Shown here: one piece after another, positions 6,656-13,949 of the stretch
Layout of the letters: every line of letters starts with the position of its first letter
Position numbering within the stretch: the stretch's first letter is position 1
Assembly (NCBI GenBank): GCA_009930305.1
Contig: RZYM01000002.1
Location: 1-64,000 of the forward strand
Origin: Bacteroidia bacterium
GTDB lineage: Bacteria; Bacteroidota; Bacteroidia; Bacteroidales; Paludibacteraceae
Direction of reading: 5' to 3'
Length of the DNA stretch: 64,000 nucleotides
The notes under the pieces: generated by a model
Seen by the model: only the letters and a program-made list of their open reading frames with translations
Told to the model about the DNA's origin: nothing
The model's database searches: none
Translations under genes and position numbers: made by a program

Positions 6656-7336
6656 ATGGCAAATTCACCAATTACACTAAGAGTTGCGGAAGATAGCAAG
6701 CAACAATTCATCGACTATTTTACAACGTTAAAAGAAAGAGAACCAAACATCACACAAGCGGAGGCATTTACACGGTTGATTACAGAAAGAATGCAATATG
6801 TAAACAATAATGTAAACACTGAATGCAATAGTGAAAGCAAAGAAGAATACAGCAGAATGCAAGAAGAATACAGCAGAATGCAAGAAGAATACACGCGTAT
6901 ACAAAATGAATGCACGCGTATACAAACTGAAAACATTGCGCAACAAGAGCGTATTAATGTATTACAGGCTGAATGCATCACTTTAAAGGAGCAATTAAAA
7001 AATCTAGAGCTAAATGTTGAAGAAGAAAGCAAACAGATTACAGAGCTTACACAAGAAAAAATACACTTGCAATCAAAGACAATATTAGATTTACTCAAGC
7101 CGTATACAGCAAAATTATTATCAATTACAGCAGAGCGTTTAAGCGCAAAATACAAACGAGAGATAGAGCCAATTGATGTTTTGTCGGATATGTTCCTTAA
7201 ATACACGATAGAACGATATTCCTTGTGGTTTTATGACTTTGTTGTAAAAGATACAGAACTAATTGAATTAGCACAACAAATTAATCCTGAAATTACTTCT
7301 ATTAAACAAATCAAACAAATAGTTATATGCAAATAA
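6656..7336 (+). CDS. Coiled-coil protein with N-terminal ribbon-helix-helix-like segment
   Basis: A 226-residue protein. The N-terminus (PITLRVAEDSKQQFIDYF) resembles the short strand-helix start of plasmid or phage DNA-binding proteins. Residues about 60-140 are a long coiled coil with seven-residue repeats of the type EEYSRMQ; two copies are encoded by an exact 21-bp tandem repeat (6841-6882) and further degenerate copies follow. A helical C-terminal domain closes the protein. It may act in replication or partition, by position before the replication genes. The next gene overlaps its end by 10 bases. Confidence 0.6.
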   Translation: MANSPITLRVAEDSKQQFIDYFTTLKEREPNITQAEAFTRLITERMQYVNNNVNTECNSESKEEYSRMQEEYSRMQEEYTRIQNECTRIQTENIAQQERINVLQAECITLKEQLKNLELNVEEESKQITELTQEKIHLQSKTILDLLKPYTAKLLSITAERLSAKYKREIEPIDVLSDMFLKYTIERYSLWFYDFVVKDTELIELAQQINPEITSIKQIKQIVICK

Positions 7337-7596
7337 ATACGGCACTAATTAAGCCATTTTTACCTCAAATTTTGAAAGGCTTGGATAAGGTTGATGAAAT
7401 GGTTTCAAACGCGCTTAAAAGTATAGATATAGACGAAGATACAGGCGAACGTTATGTTGCATATATATTATTGCCAGATGCCAATAAACGCATATACATA
7501 GTTACAGGCGTATTTGATTATAACGATAAACTTATTAGAGTTGCAGAAAAACAACTTTTGCAAGATTTTATTAAAACACTAATATCTAAAATATAA
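7327..7596 (+). CDS. Small protein of unknown function
   Basis: An 89-residue soluble alpha/beta protein: a helical start (MQINTALIKPFLPQILKGLDKVDEMV) followed by strands (YVAYILLP, RIYIVTGVFDY). It overlaps the coiled-coil gene by 10 bases and ends 3 bases before the next start, so all three are probably co-translated. Not recognised. Confidence 0.55.
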   Translation: MQINTALIKPFLPQILKGLDKVDEMVSNALKSIDIDEDTGERYVAYILLPDANKRIYIVTGVFDYNDKLIRVAEKQLLQDFIKTLISKI

Positions 7597-7599
7597 ATT

Positions 7600-8178
7600 A
7601 TGCTGCAAGATTCTATTAATAACACAATGTCGCAAGATAGCGATTATAATTTTGCCGACGGTGATCTATCACAATTCACCAATGTATTTAAGGCTGACAA
7701 ACAAGATTTAGGCGTGTCCGAAGAAGTTACAGACAGAGAGGCGCAAGGCATTTTAAACGAAGATGATTTTTCTGATAATGATTCTGATACATCAGAAGAA
7801 AAACCCGTATTAGCGCGCGAAAGTAGAACAATGGCTAAAGGACTTATTATTGGAGGCGATGAAGTCTTATCTTCTGTTTTGGGAATGTTCAACAGTGGAG
7901 ATAATACACCTTTTAAATTAGATCCGGACGAAAAGGATCAACTAACAGAAAGCCTTTCATTAATACTTCGATACAACAATGCTAAGATCTCACCTACTTG
8001 GGGTTTTGTAATTTTAGTTATTGCCATATATGGAGGTAAAACAAATACTCTTATTCAGTTGCGAAAAGAGCGCAAAGAAAAACAATTATTACAAGACAAA
8101 ATTATAGAATTGGAAAAACGTTTAAACAATGGAACAGAAAACAAGGGAGGCAATGTTAACGATAGTGCTGGGGTTTAA
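7600..8178 (+). CDS. Acidic protein with one C-terminal-half membrane span, next to the packaging ATPase
   Basis: A 192-residue protein. The first 70 residues are highly acidic and Ser-rich, probably disordered. A helical region follows, then one hydrophobic span (TWGFVILVIAIYGGKT, about residues 133-148) and a coiled-coil tail with many Lys/Glu. The ATPase gene starts inside its last codons. In membrane-containing tailless phages a membrane protein that anchors the packaging ATPase often lies next to the ATPase gene, so that role is a reasonable guess only. Confidence 0.55.
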   Translation: MLQDSINNTMSQDSDYNFADGDLSQFTNVFKADKQDLGVSEEVTDREAQGILNEDDFSDNDSDTSEEKPVLARESRTMAKGLIIGGDEVLSSVLGMFNSGDNTPFKLDPDEKDQLTESLSLILRYNNAKISPTWGFVILVIAIYGGKTNTLIQLRKERKEKQLLQDKIIELEKRLNNGTENKGGNVNDSAGV

Positions 8179-8686
8179 TGGTACAGGCAAAACCACACTA
8201 TTAAAACAGATATTGCAAGACAGTGGGCAACGTGCTTTAGTAATTACGCCTGATTGCGTGGAATGGACTGAATACCCTGAAAACGAATTAAACACAAAAA
8301 AGGACTATTTGTTTACCGGCATTAATCGGCATATTTTTAACCCTGAAACAACCCTAAAAAGAGTATTACTTTTTAAAAAGGGCATAATATTGTTTGACGA
8401 TTGTAGGGCTTATTTTCAAGACGCAACAGCTCCGGAAGTTAGACAATTACTAATCCGCCGCCGACAATATGGAGTTGATATTTTTGCCGTAGGGCATGGT
8501 TTCACGCAAGTGCCACTGGTATTTTTTACATTTGCGAATACGTATATACTCTTTAAAACTGTAGATAATATAAACAGGCGCAAAGACTGTATATCTCAAA
8601 ATTTTGACTTCATAAAACAAAGTCAATTATATGTAAATGAAAAGGCAAAAGTTGATCCGCATTTTTACCGGATCATTAATAATTAA
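8153..8686 (+). CDS. HerA/FtsK/Zot-type ATPase, probable genome-packaging ATPase
   Basis: A 177-residue P-loop ATPase. Walker A is GFNGTGKT (residues 7-14), Walker B is IILFDD (about 78-83), and a conserved Gln sits in VGHGFTQVP after the fourth core strand, as in the HerA/FtsK/A32/Zot group. A frame opens at 8129, but a GGGAGG Shine-Dalgarno 2-8 bases before the ATG at 8153 favours that start. There is no terminase nuclease domain. Small ATPases of this type drive DNA into the preformed capsid in PRD1-, PM2- and FLiP-like phages; Zot-like relatives act in filamentous phage assembly. The membrane-protein-rich neighbourhood with a lysozyme fits the first group better. Confidence 0.8.
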   Translation: MLTIVLGFNGTGKTTLLKQILQDSGQRALVITPDCVEWTEYPENELNTKKDYLFTGINRHIFNPETTLKRVLLFKKGIILFDDCRAYFQDATAPEVRQLLIRRRQYGVDIFAVGHGFTQVPLVFFTFANTYILFKTVDNINRRKDCISQNFDFIKQSQLYVNEKAKVDPHFYRIINN

Positions 8687-8696
8687 TTTTTTTTGT

Positions 8697-9374
8697 ATGA
8701 ACTATTTGGAGCTAATAAATAATTTTTGGATCATAGACGAATTTTGTCAATTTTCTTGCTGTGAAACGAGGCTGTATTTTTACTTGTTAAAAACAGCGAA
8801 TCGTTTAGGCTGGGAGAATAGCTGGACGCATTCAGACGATAAGACGTGTGCTAATGTGGGAGTGTCAAGAAATGCTATGAAAAACGCGCGAAATAGATTG
8901 ATGCAAGCAAATTTAATTTCTATTAAAATAGGCGGCAACGGTGCAAAAGATAAAACAAGGTATCAAATTTTGACACCTAATCGGACACCTAATCGGACAC
9001 CTAATCAGACACCTAATCAGACACCTAATCGGACACCTTTTTTAAAAAAAGAAGTAACACAAGAAAAAAATAATATAAATAAACTAAACCAAACTAATAA
9101 ACCCCCTATAGTTCCCCCACAGGGTGAACAAACAAAAAAAAATAAAAATTTTGTTGTTCCAACTGTCGAAGAAATCAAAAAATACGCTACAACCGAAAAT
9201 TTAACTATTGATCCTAATCATTTTTTTAATTTTTACCAGGCCAAAGGGTGGCTAATTGGAAAAAATAAAATGAAAGATTGGAAAGCTGCAGCAAGAAATT
9301 GGAACAGAACGGAAAAACAAAACACTATTAATCAACCATTTAAACAAAAATCACAGCAATATGAACAATTCTGA
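8697..9374 (+). CDS. Phage replication initiator, DnaD/winged-helix type
   Basis: A 225-residue protein. The N-terminal domain (about 1-95) has a winged-helix plan: ETRLYFYLLKTANRLGW, then TCANVGVSRNAMKNARNRL, then LISIKIG. A PNRTPNQTP linker encoded by 12-bp tandem repeats follows. The C-terminus (NHFFNFYQAKGW, then MKDWKAAARNWNR) is the conserved tail of many phage replication and DnaD-like proteins. It would bind the element's origin and load the helicase with the DnaC-like protein encoded next, which overlaps it by 14 bases. The ATG at 8697 is chosen because it follows the ATPase stop; the frame is open from 8637. Confidence 0.75.
   Translation: MNYLELINNFWIIDEFCQFSCCETRLYFYLLKTANRLGWENSWTHSDDKTCANVGVSRNAMKNARNRLMQANLISIKIGGNGAKDKTRYQILTPNRTPNRTPNQTPNQTPNRTPFLKKEVTQEKNNINKLNQTNKPPIVPPQGEQTKKNKNFVVPTVEEIKKYATTENLTIDPNHFFNFYQAKGWLIGKNKMKDWKAAARNWNRTEKQNTINQPFKQKSQQYEQF
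8973..9032 (+). repeat. Five 12-bp tandem repeats inside the replication gene
   Basis: ACACCTAATCGG or ACACCTAATCAG is repeated five times without a break and encodes the TPNR/TPNQ linker. Repeats inside an initiator gene are often its binding sites (iterons), so this may be the origin of the element; alternatively it is only a slippage-prone linker. Confidence 0.7.
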
Positions 9375-9960
9375 ACAAATAGCTGCTATTTACAAGCGTT
9401 TTCAAAATACTTTGCAGCCGATAGATCGCAGAATCAAATTCAAAATACCCCACGCAAAAGAGCTTTTGAAAGTATTTGCCGAAAATTATTTAAAAACTCG
9501 TGGGTTGAATTTTACTTATTTGCCCGAATATGATCAAATTGCCGAATGGCTTGCAGATAACAAGGGCAAAGGTTTATTTTTGTTCGGAAATTGTGGACTA
9601 GGCAAAACAATGATAGTAAGGCACGTAATAACACCTATTTTGTTGATTTATACCGATAAAGTTGTTAAGCATATTGATGCTGTAAAACTTGGAGATTTTA
9701 TATACTCAAACCCTAAAATAGGAGGTTTAATTAGCGTTGATGATGTAGGAACAGAATCTCTTGAAAAAGTAATATACGGGGATCGTATTATTCCCTTTTC
9801 GGAATTTATGGACAGTTGTGAAAAGAATGACGCACTTCCCATTATAACCACAAATCTTACAGCTAAACAAATTGTCGAGAGATATGGAGATAGAACATTA
9901 GATCGTATAAAATCAACATGCGTTCGCATATGTTTAACCGGTGATTCATTTAGATCTTAA
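9361..9960 (+). CDS. DnaC-like helicase-loader ATPase
   Basis: A 199-residue AAA+ ATPase. Walker A is GNCGLGKT (about residues 78-85) and Walker B-like GGLISVDDVGTE follows at about 120. A DALPIITTNLTAKQIVERYGDR segment matches the DnaC/IstB layout (sensor TTN, then RYGDRxxxRI). It would load the host replicative helicase at the origin bound by the preceding initiator. Only one helicase-loader gene is present and no polymerase, so replication relies on the host. Confidence 0.87.
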   Translation: MNNSEQIAAIYKRFQNTLQPIDRRIKFKIPHAKELLKVFAENYLKTRGLNFTYLPEYDQIAEWLADNKGKGLFLFGNCGLGKTMIVRHVITPILLIYTDKVVKHIDAVKLGDFIYSNPKIGGLISVDDVGTESLEKVIYGDRIIPFSEFMDSCEKNDALPIITTNLTAKQIVERYGDRTLDRIKSTCVRICLTGDSFRS

Positions 9961-9970
9961 TTTTTAAAAT

Positions 9971-10159
9971 ATGAAACCAATCAAATCTATGTATAAAAAC
10001 GAATTAGCAAACGCGGCAGGAGTAAGCCGCCGAACATTTATAAAGTGGTTACGTACCGACAGCGAATTTTTACAAGAACACAATTGTAGTGTTACAGATA
10101 AAATATTTCCGCCGGTAGTGGTTAAATATTTGATAGAGAAGTATGTAATTGAGTTATAA
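9971..10159 (+). CDS. DUF4248-like small HTH protein
   Basis: A 62-residue protein with a helix-turn-helix (KNELANAAGVSRRTFIKWLR) and an IFPPVVVKYLIEKY tail, the layout of DUF4248 proteins of Bacteroidetes mobile elements. Probably a DNA-binding regulator at the end of the replication operon. Confidence 0.7.
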   Translation: MKPIKSMYKNELANAAGVSRRTFIKWLRTDSEFLQEHNCSVTDKIFPPVVVKYLIEKYVIEL

Positions 10160-10164
10160 TTTTA

Positions 10165-10188
10165 TATCTTTGCATAAAATAAAGGAGG
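10165..10188 (+). promoter_or_regulatory. Promoter and Shine-Dalgarno of toxin-antitoxin module 3
   Basis: TATCTTTG (10165-10172) and AGGAGG (10183-10188) again form the cassette seen at 3985-4006 and 4610-4631. The ATG is at 10197. Confidence 0.65.
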
Positions 10189-10196
10189 AAATAAAA

Positions 10197-10382
10197 ATGG
10201 CAACAATAACATTAGAATATAACATAAGAAGTAAATTTGCAAATGCCCTAATAGGACTTATAAAGGCTTCTGATAATGTTAAAATAATAGAGAGCCCCTA
10301 TGATCCTAATTTTGTGGCTAAAATTAAAAAATCAGAAAAATGCAGTAAACGTTTTATTAAAAGTTCTGATATATGGAAGTGA
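10197..10382 (+). CDS. Antitoxin paired with a YoeB-like toxin
   Basis: A 61-residue protein starting MATITLEYNIRSK, the same N-terminal form as the antitoxin at 4012. The start at 10197 follows the AGGAGG; in-frame codons from 10149 lie upstream of the promoter. It overlaps the toxin start by 10 bases. Confidence 0.75.
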   Translation: MATITLEYNIRSKFANALIGLIKASDNVKIIESPYDPNFVAKIKKSEKCSKRFIKSSDIWK

Positions 10383-10648
10383 TTTATAAATTATGTTTTA
10401 CTACCGTAGCTGAAGATGATATTTTAAAGTGGAAAAAGAGCGGTCAGAAAAGCAAACTTATACGTATAAGTAAATTACTTTCCGAATTAGAGGTACACCC
10501 TTGTACAGGGACAGGCAAACCCGAACAATTGAGATTTGAACTTACCGGGAAATATAGTAGAAGAATAGATGATAAGAATAGACTTGTTTATCAAATAGAC
10601 ACGGAAAATTTTATTGTTACGATATTATCATTGTATGGGCATTATTAA
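10373..10648 (+). CDS. YoeB/Txe-family mRNA interferase toxin
   Basis: A 91-residue toxin of the Txe/YoeB family. The family signature is complete: HPCTGTGKPEQL, ELTGKYSRRIDDKNRLVYQI and the terminal GHY. The catalytic residues correspond to YoeB Glu46, Arg65 and the final His-Tyr. It would cut ribosome-bound mRNA when the antitoxin is lost. It ends the leftmost operon block and is followed by a terminator. Confidence 0.92.
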   Translation: MEVIYKLCFTTVAEDDILKWKKSGQKSKLIRISKLLSELEVHPCTGTGKPEQLRFELTGKYSRRIDDKNRLVYQIDTENFIVTILSLYGHY

Positions 10649-10700
10649 ATTTTATAAGGAAATGAGAATATAGTTTTATAATTACATTTATAATAATAGT

Positions 10701-10730
10701 AAGCCAGCACTTTTTGTGTTGGCTTTTTTT
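10701..10730 (+). terminator. Rho-independent terminator after the YoeB module
   Basis: AAGCCAGCAC and GTGTTGGCTT form a 10-bp stem (one G-T pair), followed by seven or more T. It divides the replication/TA part of the element from the structural part. Confidence 0.85.
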
Positions 10731-10800
10731 TGTATTATCGTGTATTATCGTGCATTATCGTGCATTATCGTGCATTATCGTGCATTATCGTGCATTATCG
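10731..10800 (+). repeat. Seven tandem decamers TG(T/C)ATTATCG
   Basis: Two copies of TGTATTATCG and five of TGCATTATCG stand head to tail with no gap, period exactly 10 bp. The array starts right after the terminator and lies about 70 bp upstream of the first virion-type gene. The TTATCGTGC core recurs near both ends of the element (about 2730 and 19190). The one-turn period would place a bound protein on one face of the helix. Possible roles: late-operon control site, origin iterons or packaging site. Confidence 0.85.
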
Positions 10801-10872
10801 GGAATGTAGGTATTTGTAACATTAGATATTTGCAGTGTGAATCAGAAATAATTTAATTCTAATAAAAAAACA

Positions 10873-11001
10873 ATGAACAGTACAAAAACAGCCGTTATTC
10901 TTGCAATAGTTGCAATTATCGGTATCGGCGCATTAATTTATGCGAACCGCGACAAATTCAAAAAAAGTAAACCATTAACAGAAACAACTACAAACGAGTA
11001 A
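10873..11001 (+). CDS. Small single-span membrane protein (42 residues)
   Basis: MNSTKTAVILAIVAIIGIG, then ALIYANRDKFKKSK and a polar tail: one hydrophobic span near the N-terminus followed by a basic stop. It is the first gene after the decamer array and 12 bases before the capsid candidate. Small one-span proteins of this kind are typical of the inner membrane of tailless membrane-containing phages. No family recognised. Confidence 0.65.
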   Translation: MNSTKTAVILAIVAIIGIGALIYANRDKFKKSKPLTETTTNE

Positions 11002-11013
11002 ATTTTTAAAATT

Positions 11014-11697
11014 ATGAAAAACATAGGAAGTGTACAAATTACAGACGCGCAATTGCGCGAAGCTGCAGCAGGACGCGCAGAGGGTGATACAAATTATATC
11101 GGTGCAGGTGATAACCTCTTAGATTTTGGTAAGGCAAAATCATTTGTAGAGGAAGACGAAACACAAAAACGTTTCAAAATTACTATTTCAAATGCAAGTG
11201 CCGCAGATGAAATTATCGTTTTGAATCCCGGCTTTAGAAGTTCTTTCACAGGTAAGAGCATAATCGCAGACGGCACAATCAAAACTAGTGTAACAGCATC
11301 AGGATCACCTCAATCAATTGCACAATTGTTAGGTTACATCAAGAACAACCCAACCCGTTTGCGCAAAATAGACGTTAAAGTTGATGACGTTGCACAAATG
11401 GAAGAAGCAATTGTTTTGAGAAAAGAAACACCTTTCCAAACACCGGTTGAAGTTCAAAAAGTTCCTAGTGATTATGTAGACGGAGATACTAACAACCCAA
11501 AAGCAGCGACTATTGATGATGTAAAAGATTGGGTATTATCAGGCATGACCGAAATGGAAACAAAGGTACAAGCAGGTAGAACAATTACTTTGTCTTTCTT
11601 GTTTGGTGCAAGCGTTGATACCACAGAGGCAGTGAATAAAAAAGCAGAAGAAGCAGCTTATACAGTTGCCCGCGCTTATGTAGCAAAAAAAGCTTAA
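11014..11697 (+). CDS. Candidate major capsid protein
   Basis: A 227-residue soluble protein with alternating beta-rich segments (RFKITISNAS, ADEIIVLNPGF, LRKIDVKVDD, EEAIVLRK, RTITLSFLFGAS) and few helices, no signal peptide and no membrane span. It is the largest soluble protein among the genes that follow the decamer array, and it heads the cassette of small membrane proteins. By position, size and beta content it is the best candidate for a jelly-roll major capsid protein. Known double jelly-roll capsid proteins of PM2 and FLiP are somewhat longer (roughly 270-310 residues), so a single jelly-roll protein is also possible. No sequence motif proves the role. Confidence 0.5.
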   Translation: MKNIGSVQITDAQLREAAAGRAEGDTNYIGAGDNLLDFGKAKSFVEEDETQKRFKITISNASAADEIIVLNPGFRSSFTGKSIIADGTIKTSVTASGSPQSIAQLLGYIKNNPTRLRKIDVKVDDVAQMEEAIVLRKETPFQTPVEVQKVPSDYVDGDTNNPKAATIDDVKDWVLSGMTEMETKVQAGRTITLSFLFGASVDTTEAVNKKAEEAAYTVARAYVAKKA

Positions 11698-11708
11698 AAT
11701 AAACCTAT

Positions 11709-12227
11709 ATGAAAAATTCGACAGCAAAGGTTTTGCTTGCCGATCTTGAAAACAGAATACAAGCAAACCAAAACGGTTTGCTTGTACTTGTAAAAGAGGC
11801 AGGCATACCAACAGAAAAGGTATGTGTAAAGGATCTTGAAATTCTTTATAACATGAAAGCACCACAATTAAAAGAATGTATAAATATTCTTTACCCGGAG
11901 TTGAAAAATAAAATCAATATGCAAATGTTTGCAAACGCAACAGGCGCAACAGATAAAACTGATAGTGGTGTTGGTTTTGACTATTTTTCTTTTTTTGGTA
12001 ATGTGCTAGGAGGTATAGGATTGGGATTAAGTTCGCAAAGTGGAATAGGCAATATGTTTGGTGGTGGCTCTAGCAGTTCAACACAACAACAGGCACAATA
12101 CGAGGCAGAATTAGCAGCGCAAGAGGCAGCAGCACAACAAAAAAGAACATTAATTATAGTTTCAGTAATAGTTGCATTAATTGTTGTGGCCGGAGTTGTT
12201 GTGTTTGTAGTAAGAGGGCGTAAGTAA
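11709..12227 (+). CDS. Gly-rich protein with C-terminal membrane anchor, probable virion protein
   Basis: A 172-residue protein. A helical N-terminal domain (about 1-80) is followed by a Gly/Ser/Gln-rich stretch (GNVLGGIGLGLSSQSG, then GGGSSSSTQQQAQ), a short Ala-rich helix and a terminal membrane span (TLIIVSVIVALIVVAGVVVF) with a basic end (RGRK). It lies 11 bases after the capsid candidate and 1 base before the metallopeptidase gene. No family recognised. Confidence 0.6.
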   Translation: MKNSTAKVLLADLENRIQANQNGLLVLVKEAGIPTEKVCVKDLEILYNMKAPQLKECINILYPELKNKINMQMFANATGATDKTDSGVGFDYFSFFGNVLGGIGLGLSSQSGIGNMFGGGSSSSTQQQAQYEAELAAQEAAAQQKRTLIIVSVIVALIVVAGVVVFVVRGRK

Positions 12228-12228
12228 T

Positions 12229-12693
12229 ATGTTAAAGGTGGTTTATAAGCCGCATTTTAACGATAGTCCAACAAATCCGGCACGATGTTTTTATAAAGAA
12301 GGCATCATTGAAATAAACAGATCGGCTTACGATTTACTAACACCCTATCAACAAAAATTTGTTTTGCAACATGAAATTGGACATTATGTAAATCAAAATA
12401 GGAATGAAATTGAGGCAGATCGTTATGCGTTATCTAAACTAGCATTAAAAGAGCCAAACAGTTTATATAATTACGCGAAGTCGGTTGAAAGGATCGCAAA
12501 ACAACCAACGCGAATACAACAAGCGAAAATTGATGCAGTTAAAAAGGCAGCCGAAGACGGCAGCGAATATGCACGCAGTTTATTAGCAAATGCAGACGGT
12601 AGCGAATGCAAACCAAGTAAAAATAACTTATTGATTTTAATCATAGTTATAACATTAATAATAGTATTATTATGGAAAATATTAAAAAAATAG
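12229..12693 (+). CDS. Membrane-anchored HEIGH zinc metallopeptidase
   Basis: A 154-residue protein. HEIGHYV (about residues 48-54) carries the HExxH zinc motif, and NEIEADRYAL 9 residues later supplies the third ligand (Glu or Asp), as in ImmA/IrrE-like and related gluzincin folds. A terminal membrane span (LLILIIVITLIIVLLW) ends in a Lys tail. Placed in the structural cassette, it may process virion proteins or act on the cell envelope during entry; ImmA-like cleavage of the repressor is another option, though a membrane anchor argues against that. It overlaps the next gene by 22 bases. Confidence 0.75.
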   Translation: MLKVVYKPHFNDSPTNPARCFYKEGIIEINRSAYDLLTPYQQKFVLQHEIGHYVNQNRNEIEADRYALSKLALKEPNSLYNYAKSVERIAKQPTRIQQAKIDAVKKAAEDGSEYARSLLANADGSECKPSKNNLLILIIVITLIIVLLWKILKK

Positions 12694-13640
12694 GTATAGG
12701 CGCAGTAATTATAATAGCACTATATTTTATATACAAAAAAACAAAAAGCAAAGCGCAGGAAAGCGGAGAGGAAGCCGGCAAATCTTATAAAAACGAAACA
12801 GAACGAGAAGTTTTAGCAAGTGATTTTAAGCCAAGTGTTCAAATAACGGAGAATATGACTGCAACCGAAAAACGAATTGCAGAAGATAAGATCGCGTTTG
12901 AGGCAGAACAGTATAAACAATTAGAGGCAAAGCGCACAGAATATTACAATTTGACAAAAAAGAGTGGCGTTGGACTTTCATACGAAACATTGGTTGCACG
13001 TATTGATGACTACAACAAAACGGCTAATTTGCTAACTGAATATATCGCTCTTACCGGTGATGATAATGCAAACATTGAAAAGCTGGAATACGATACTTAC
13101 GATGAAGTGATGAACTTAATCAATGGCTATAAGAAAAAGCAAAAAGACCTTTTCGATAATGCCGTAAAAAACTACAAAGAAATTACCAATTCTGAACCTC
13201 CTGTTGATTGCAAAACAGCTGAACAAGTAAATGCAGCCTTAAGTACGTGGAGTGCAAAGAAAAGAGAATTAGACGCGTTAAACGATGCACGCAGCGCATG
13301 GGATAAACGTCGTCGCGAGCTAGTTGATCTCTCTTATAATTTTGTTGCAAATTTAGACCAACGAGGCGCGCGGGTATGCAAAGACAATTTAATGAAATCT
13401 ATATTCCCGGCAATTGTTAATTTGTCAGATAGAGATTTTGTCTTTTTTATTGATACAACTTATTCAGCTTATGCTAATCGAAAAATAGATTTGTTTGGTT
13501 TTGTATTTGCTGATATAAAAAACCACCCAATTATATTTTTTAGAGAAAATGCTGCATTTTGCGCAAATGTAGAACAAAGAGTAAACGACATGAAAAACAA
13601 GGGTTTGTGGAAAGCCGCAGACCAATACGGCAACTATTAA
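12672..13640 (+). CDS. N-terminally anchored helical protein, probable virion protein
   Basis: A 322-residue protein and the largest of the membrane cassette. One N-terminal span (IGAVIIIALYFIYKK) is followed by a long, mostly helical and charged body with coiled-coil potential (for example KRTEYYNLTKKSG, NGYKKKQKDLFDNAVKNYKE). The C-terminal 60 residues look globular with aromatic strands. Topology and place suggest an internal or membrane-bound virion protein. Not recognised. Confidence 0.6.
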   Translation: MENIKKIGIGAVIIIALYFIYKKTKSKAQESGEEAGKSYKNETEREVLASDFKPSVQITENMTATEKRIAEDKIAFEAEQYKQLEAKRTEYYNLTKKSGVGLSYETLVARIDDYNKTANLLTEYIALTGDDNANIEKLEYDTYDEVMNLINGYKKKQKDLFDNAVKNYKEITNSEPPVDCKTAEQVNAALSTWSAKKRELDALNDARSAWDKRRRELVDLSYNFVANLDQRGARVCKDNLMKSIFPAIVNLSDRDFVFFIDTTYSAYANRKIDLFGFVFADIKNHPIIFFRENAAFCANVEQRVNDMKNKGLWKAADQYGNY

Positions 13641-13651
13641 AAAATAATCTT

Positions 13652-13948
13652 ATGACATTAAATTTTTATACAGATATGACAAAAACAGATGATATAAACG
13701 AGGCGCAGTTACTTGCAGAAATACACGAAAAAGGCGCGCTTGTTGATGCTAACGCGCAAGTATTGCCAACTAATCCAATCGAACCGGTTAATATCGAAAG
13801 TGCCGGATCGTGGAAACCATTAATTCCAAAAACTGAATTAGTAGAAGATACTTACAAGAAAATAGATAAAACCGTAAACGATACGTCTATTAATTGGCTA
13901 CTTGCACTTATTGCAGTATTATTATTATTAATCTTAATTTTTAAATAA
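13652..13948 (+). CDS. Small protein with C-terminal membrane anchor
   Basis: A 98-residue protein: a polar N-terminal part with a Pro-rich centre (LPTNPIEPVNIESAG) and a terminal span (INWLLALIAVLLLLILIF). The ATG at 13652 is chosen, 11 bases after the previous stop; the frame is open from 13559 inside the previous gene. The next gene begins 1 base after its stop. Confidence 0.6.
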   Translation: MTLNFYTDMTKTDDINEAQLLAEIHEKGALVDANAQVLPTNPIEPVNIESAGSWKPLIPKTELVEDTYKKIDKTVNDTSINWLLALIAVLLLLILIFK

Positions 13949-13949
13949 T

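Noticed and set aside
6715..7206. Minus-strand 163-codon frame opposite the coiled-coil gene
   Set aside because: It is the mirror of the repeated coiled-coil codons and has a Cys/Ser/Phe-rich mix typical of shadow frames.
8153..8686. Inovirus (filamentous phage) Zot protein
   Set aside because: The fold group is the same, but inoviruses lack a lysozyme, have genomes near 6-9 kb and do not carry the nine-gene membrane cassette or a DnaC-like loader. Kept as a lesser alternative only.
10731..10800. CRISPR array
   Set aside because: The units are 10 bp with no spacers and no cas genes are near; it is a simple tandem array.
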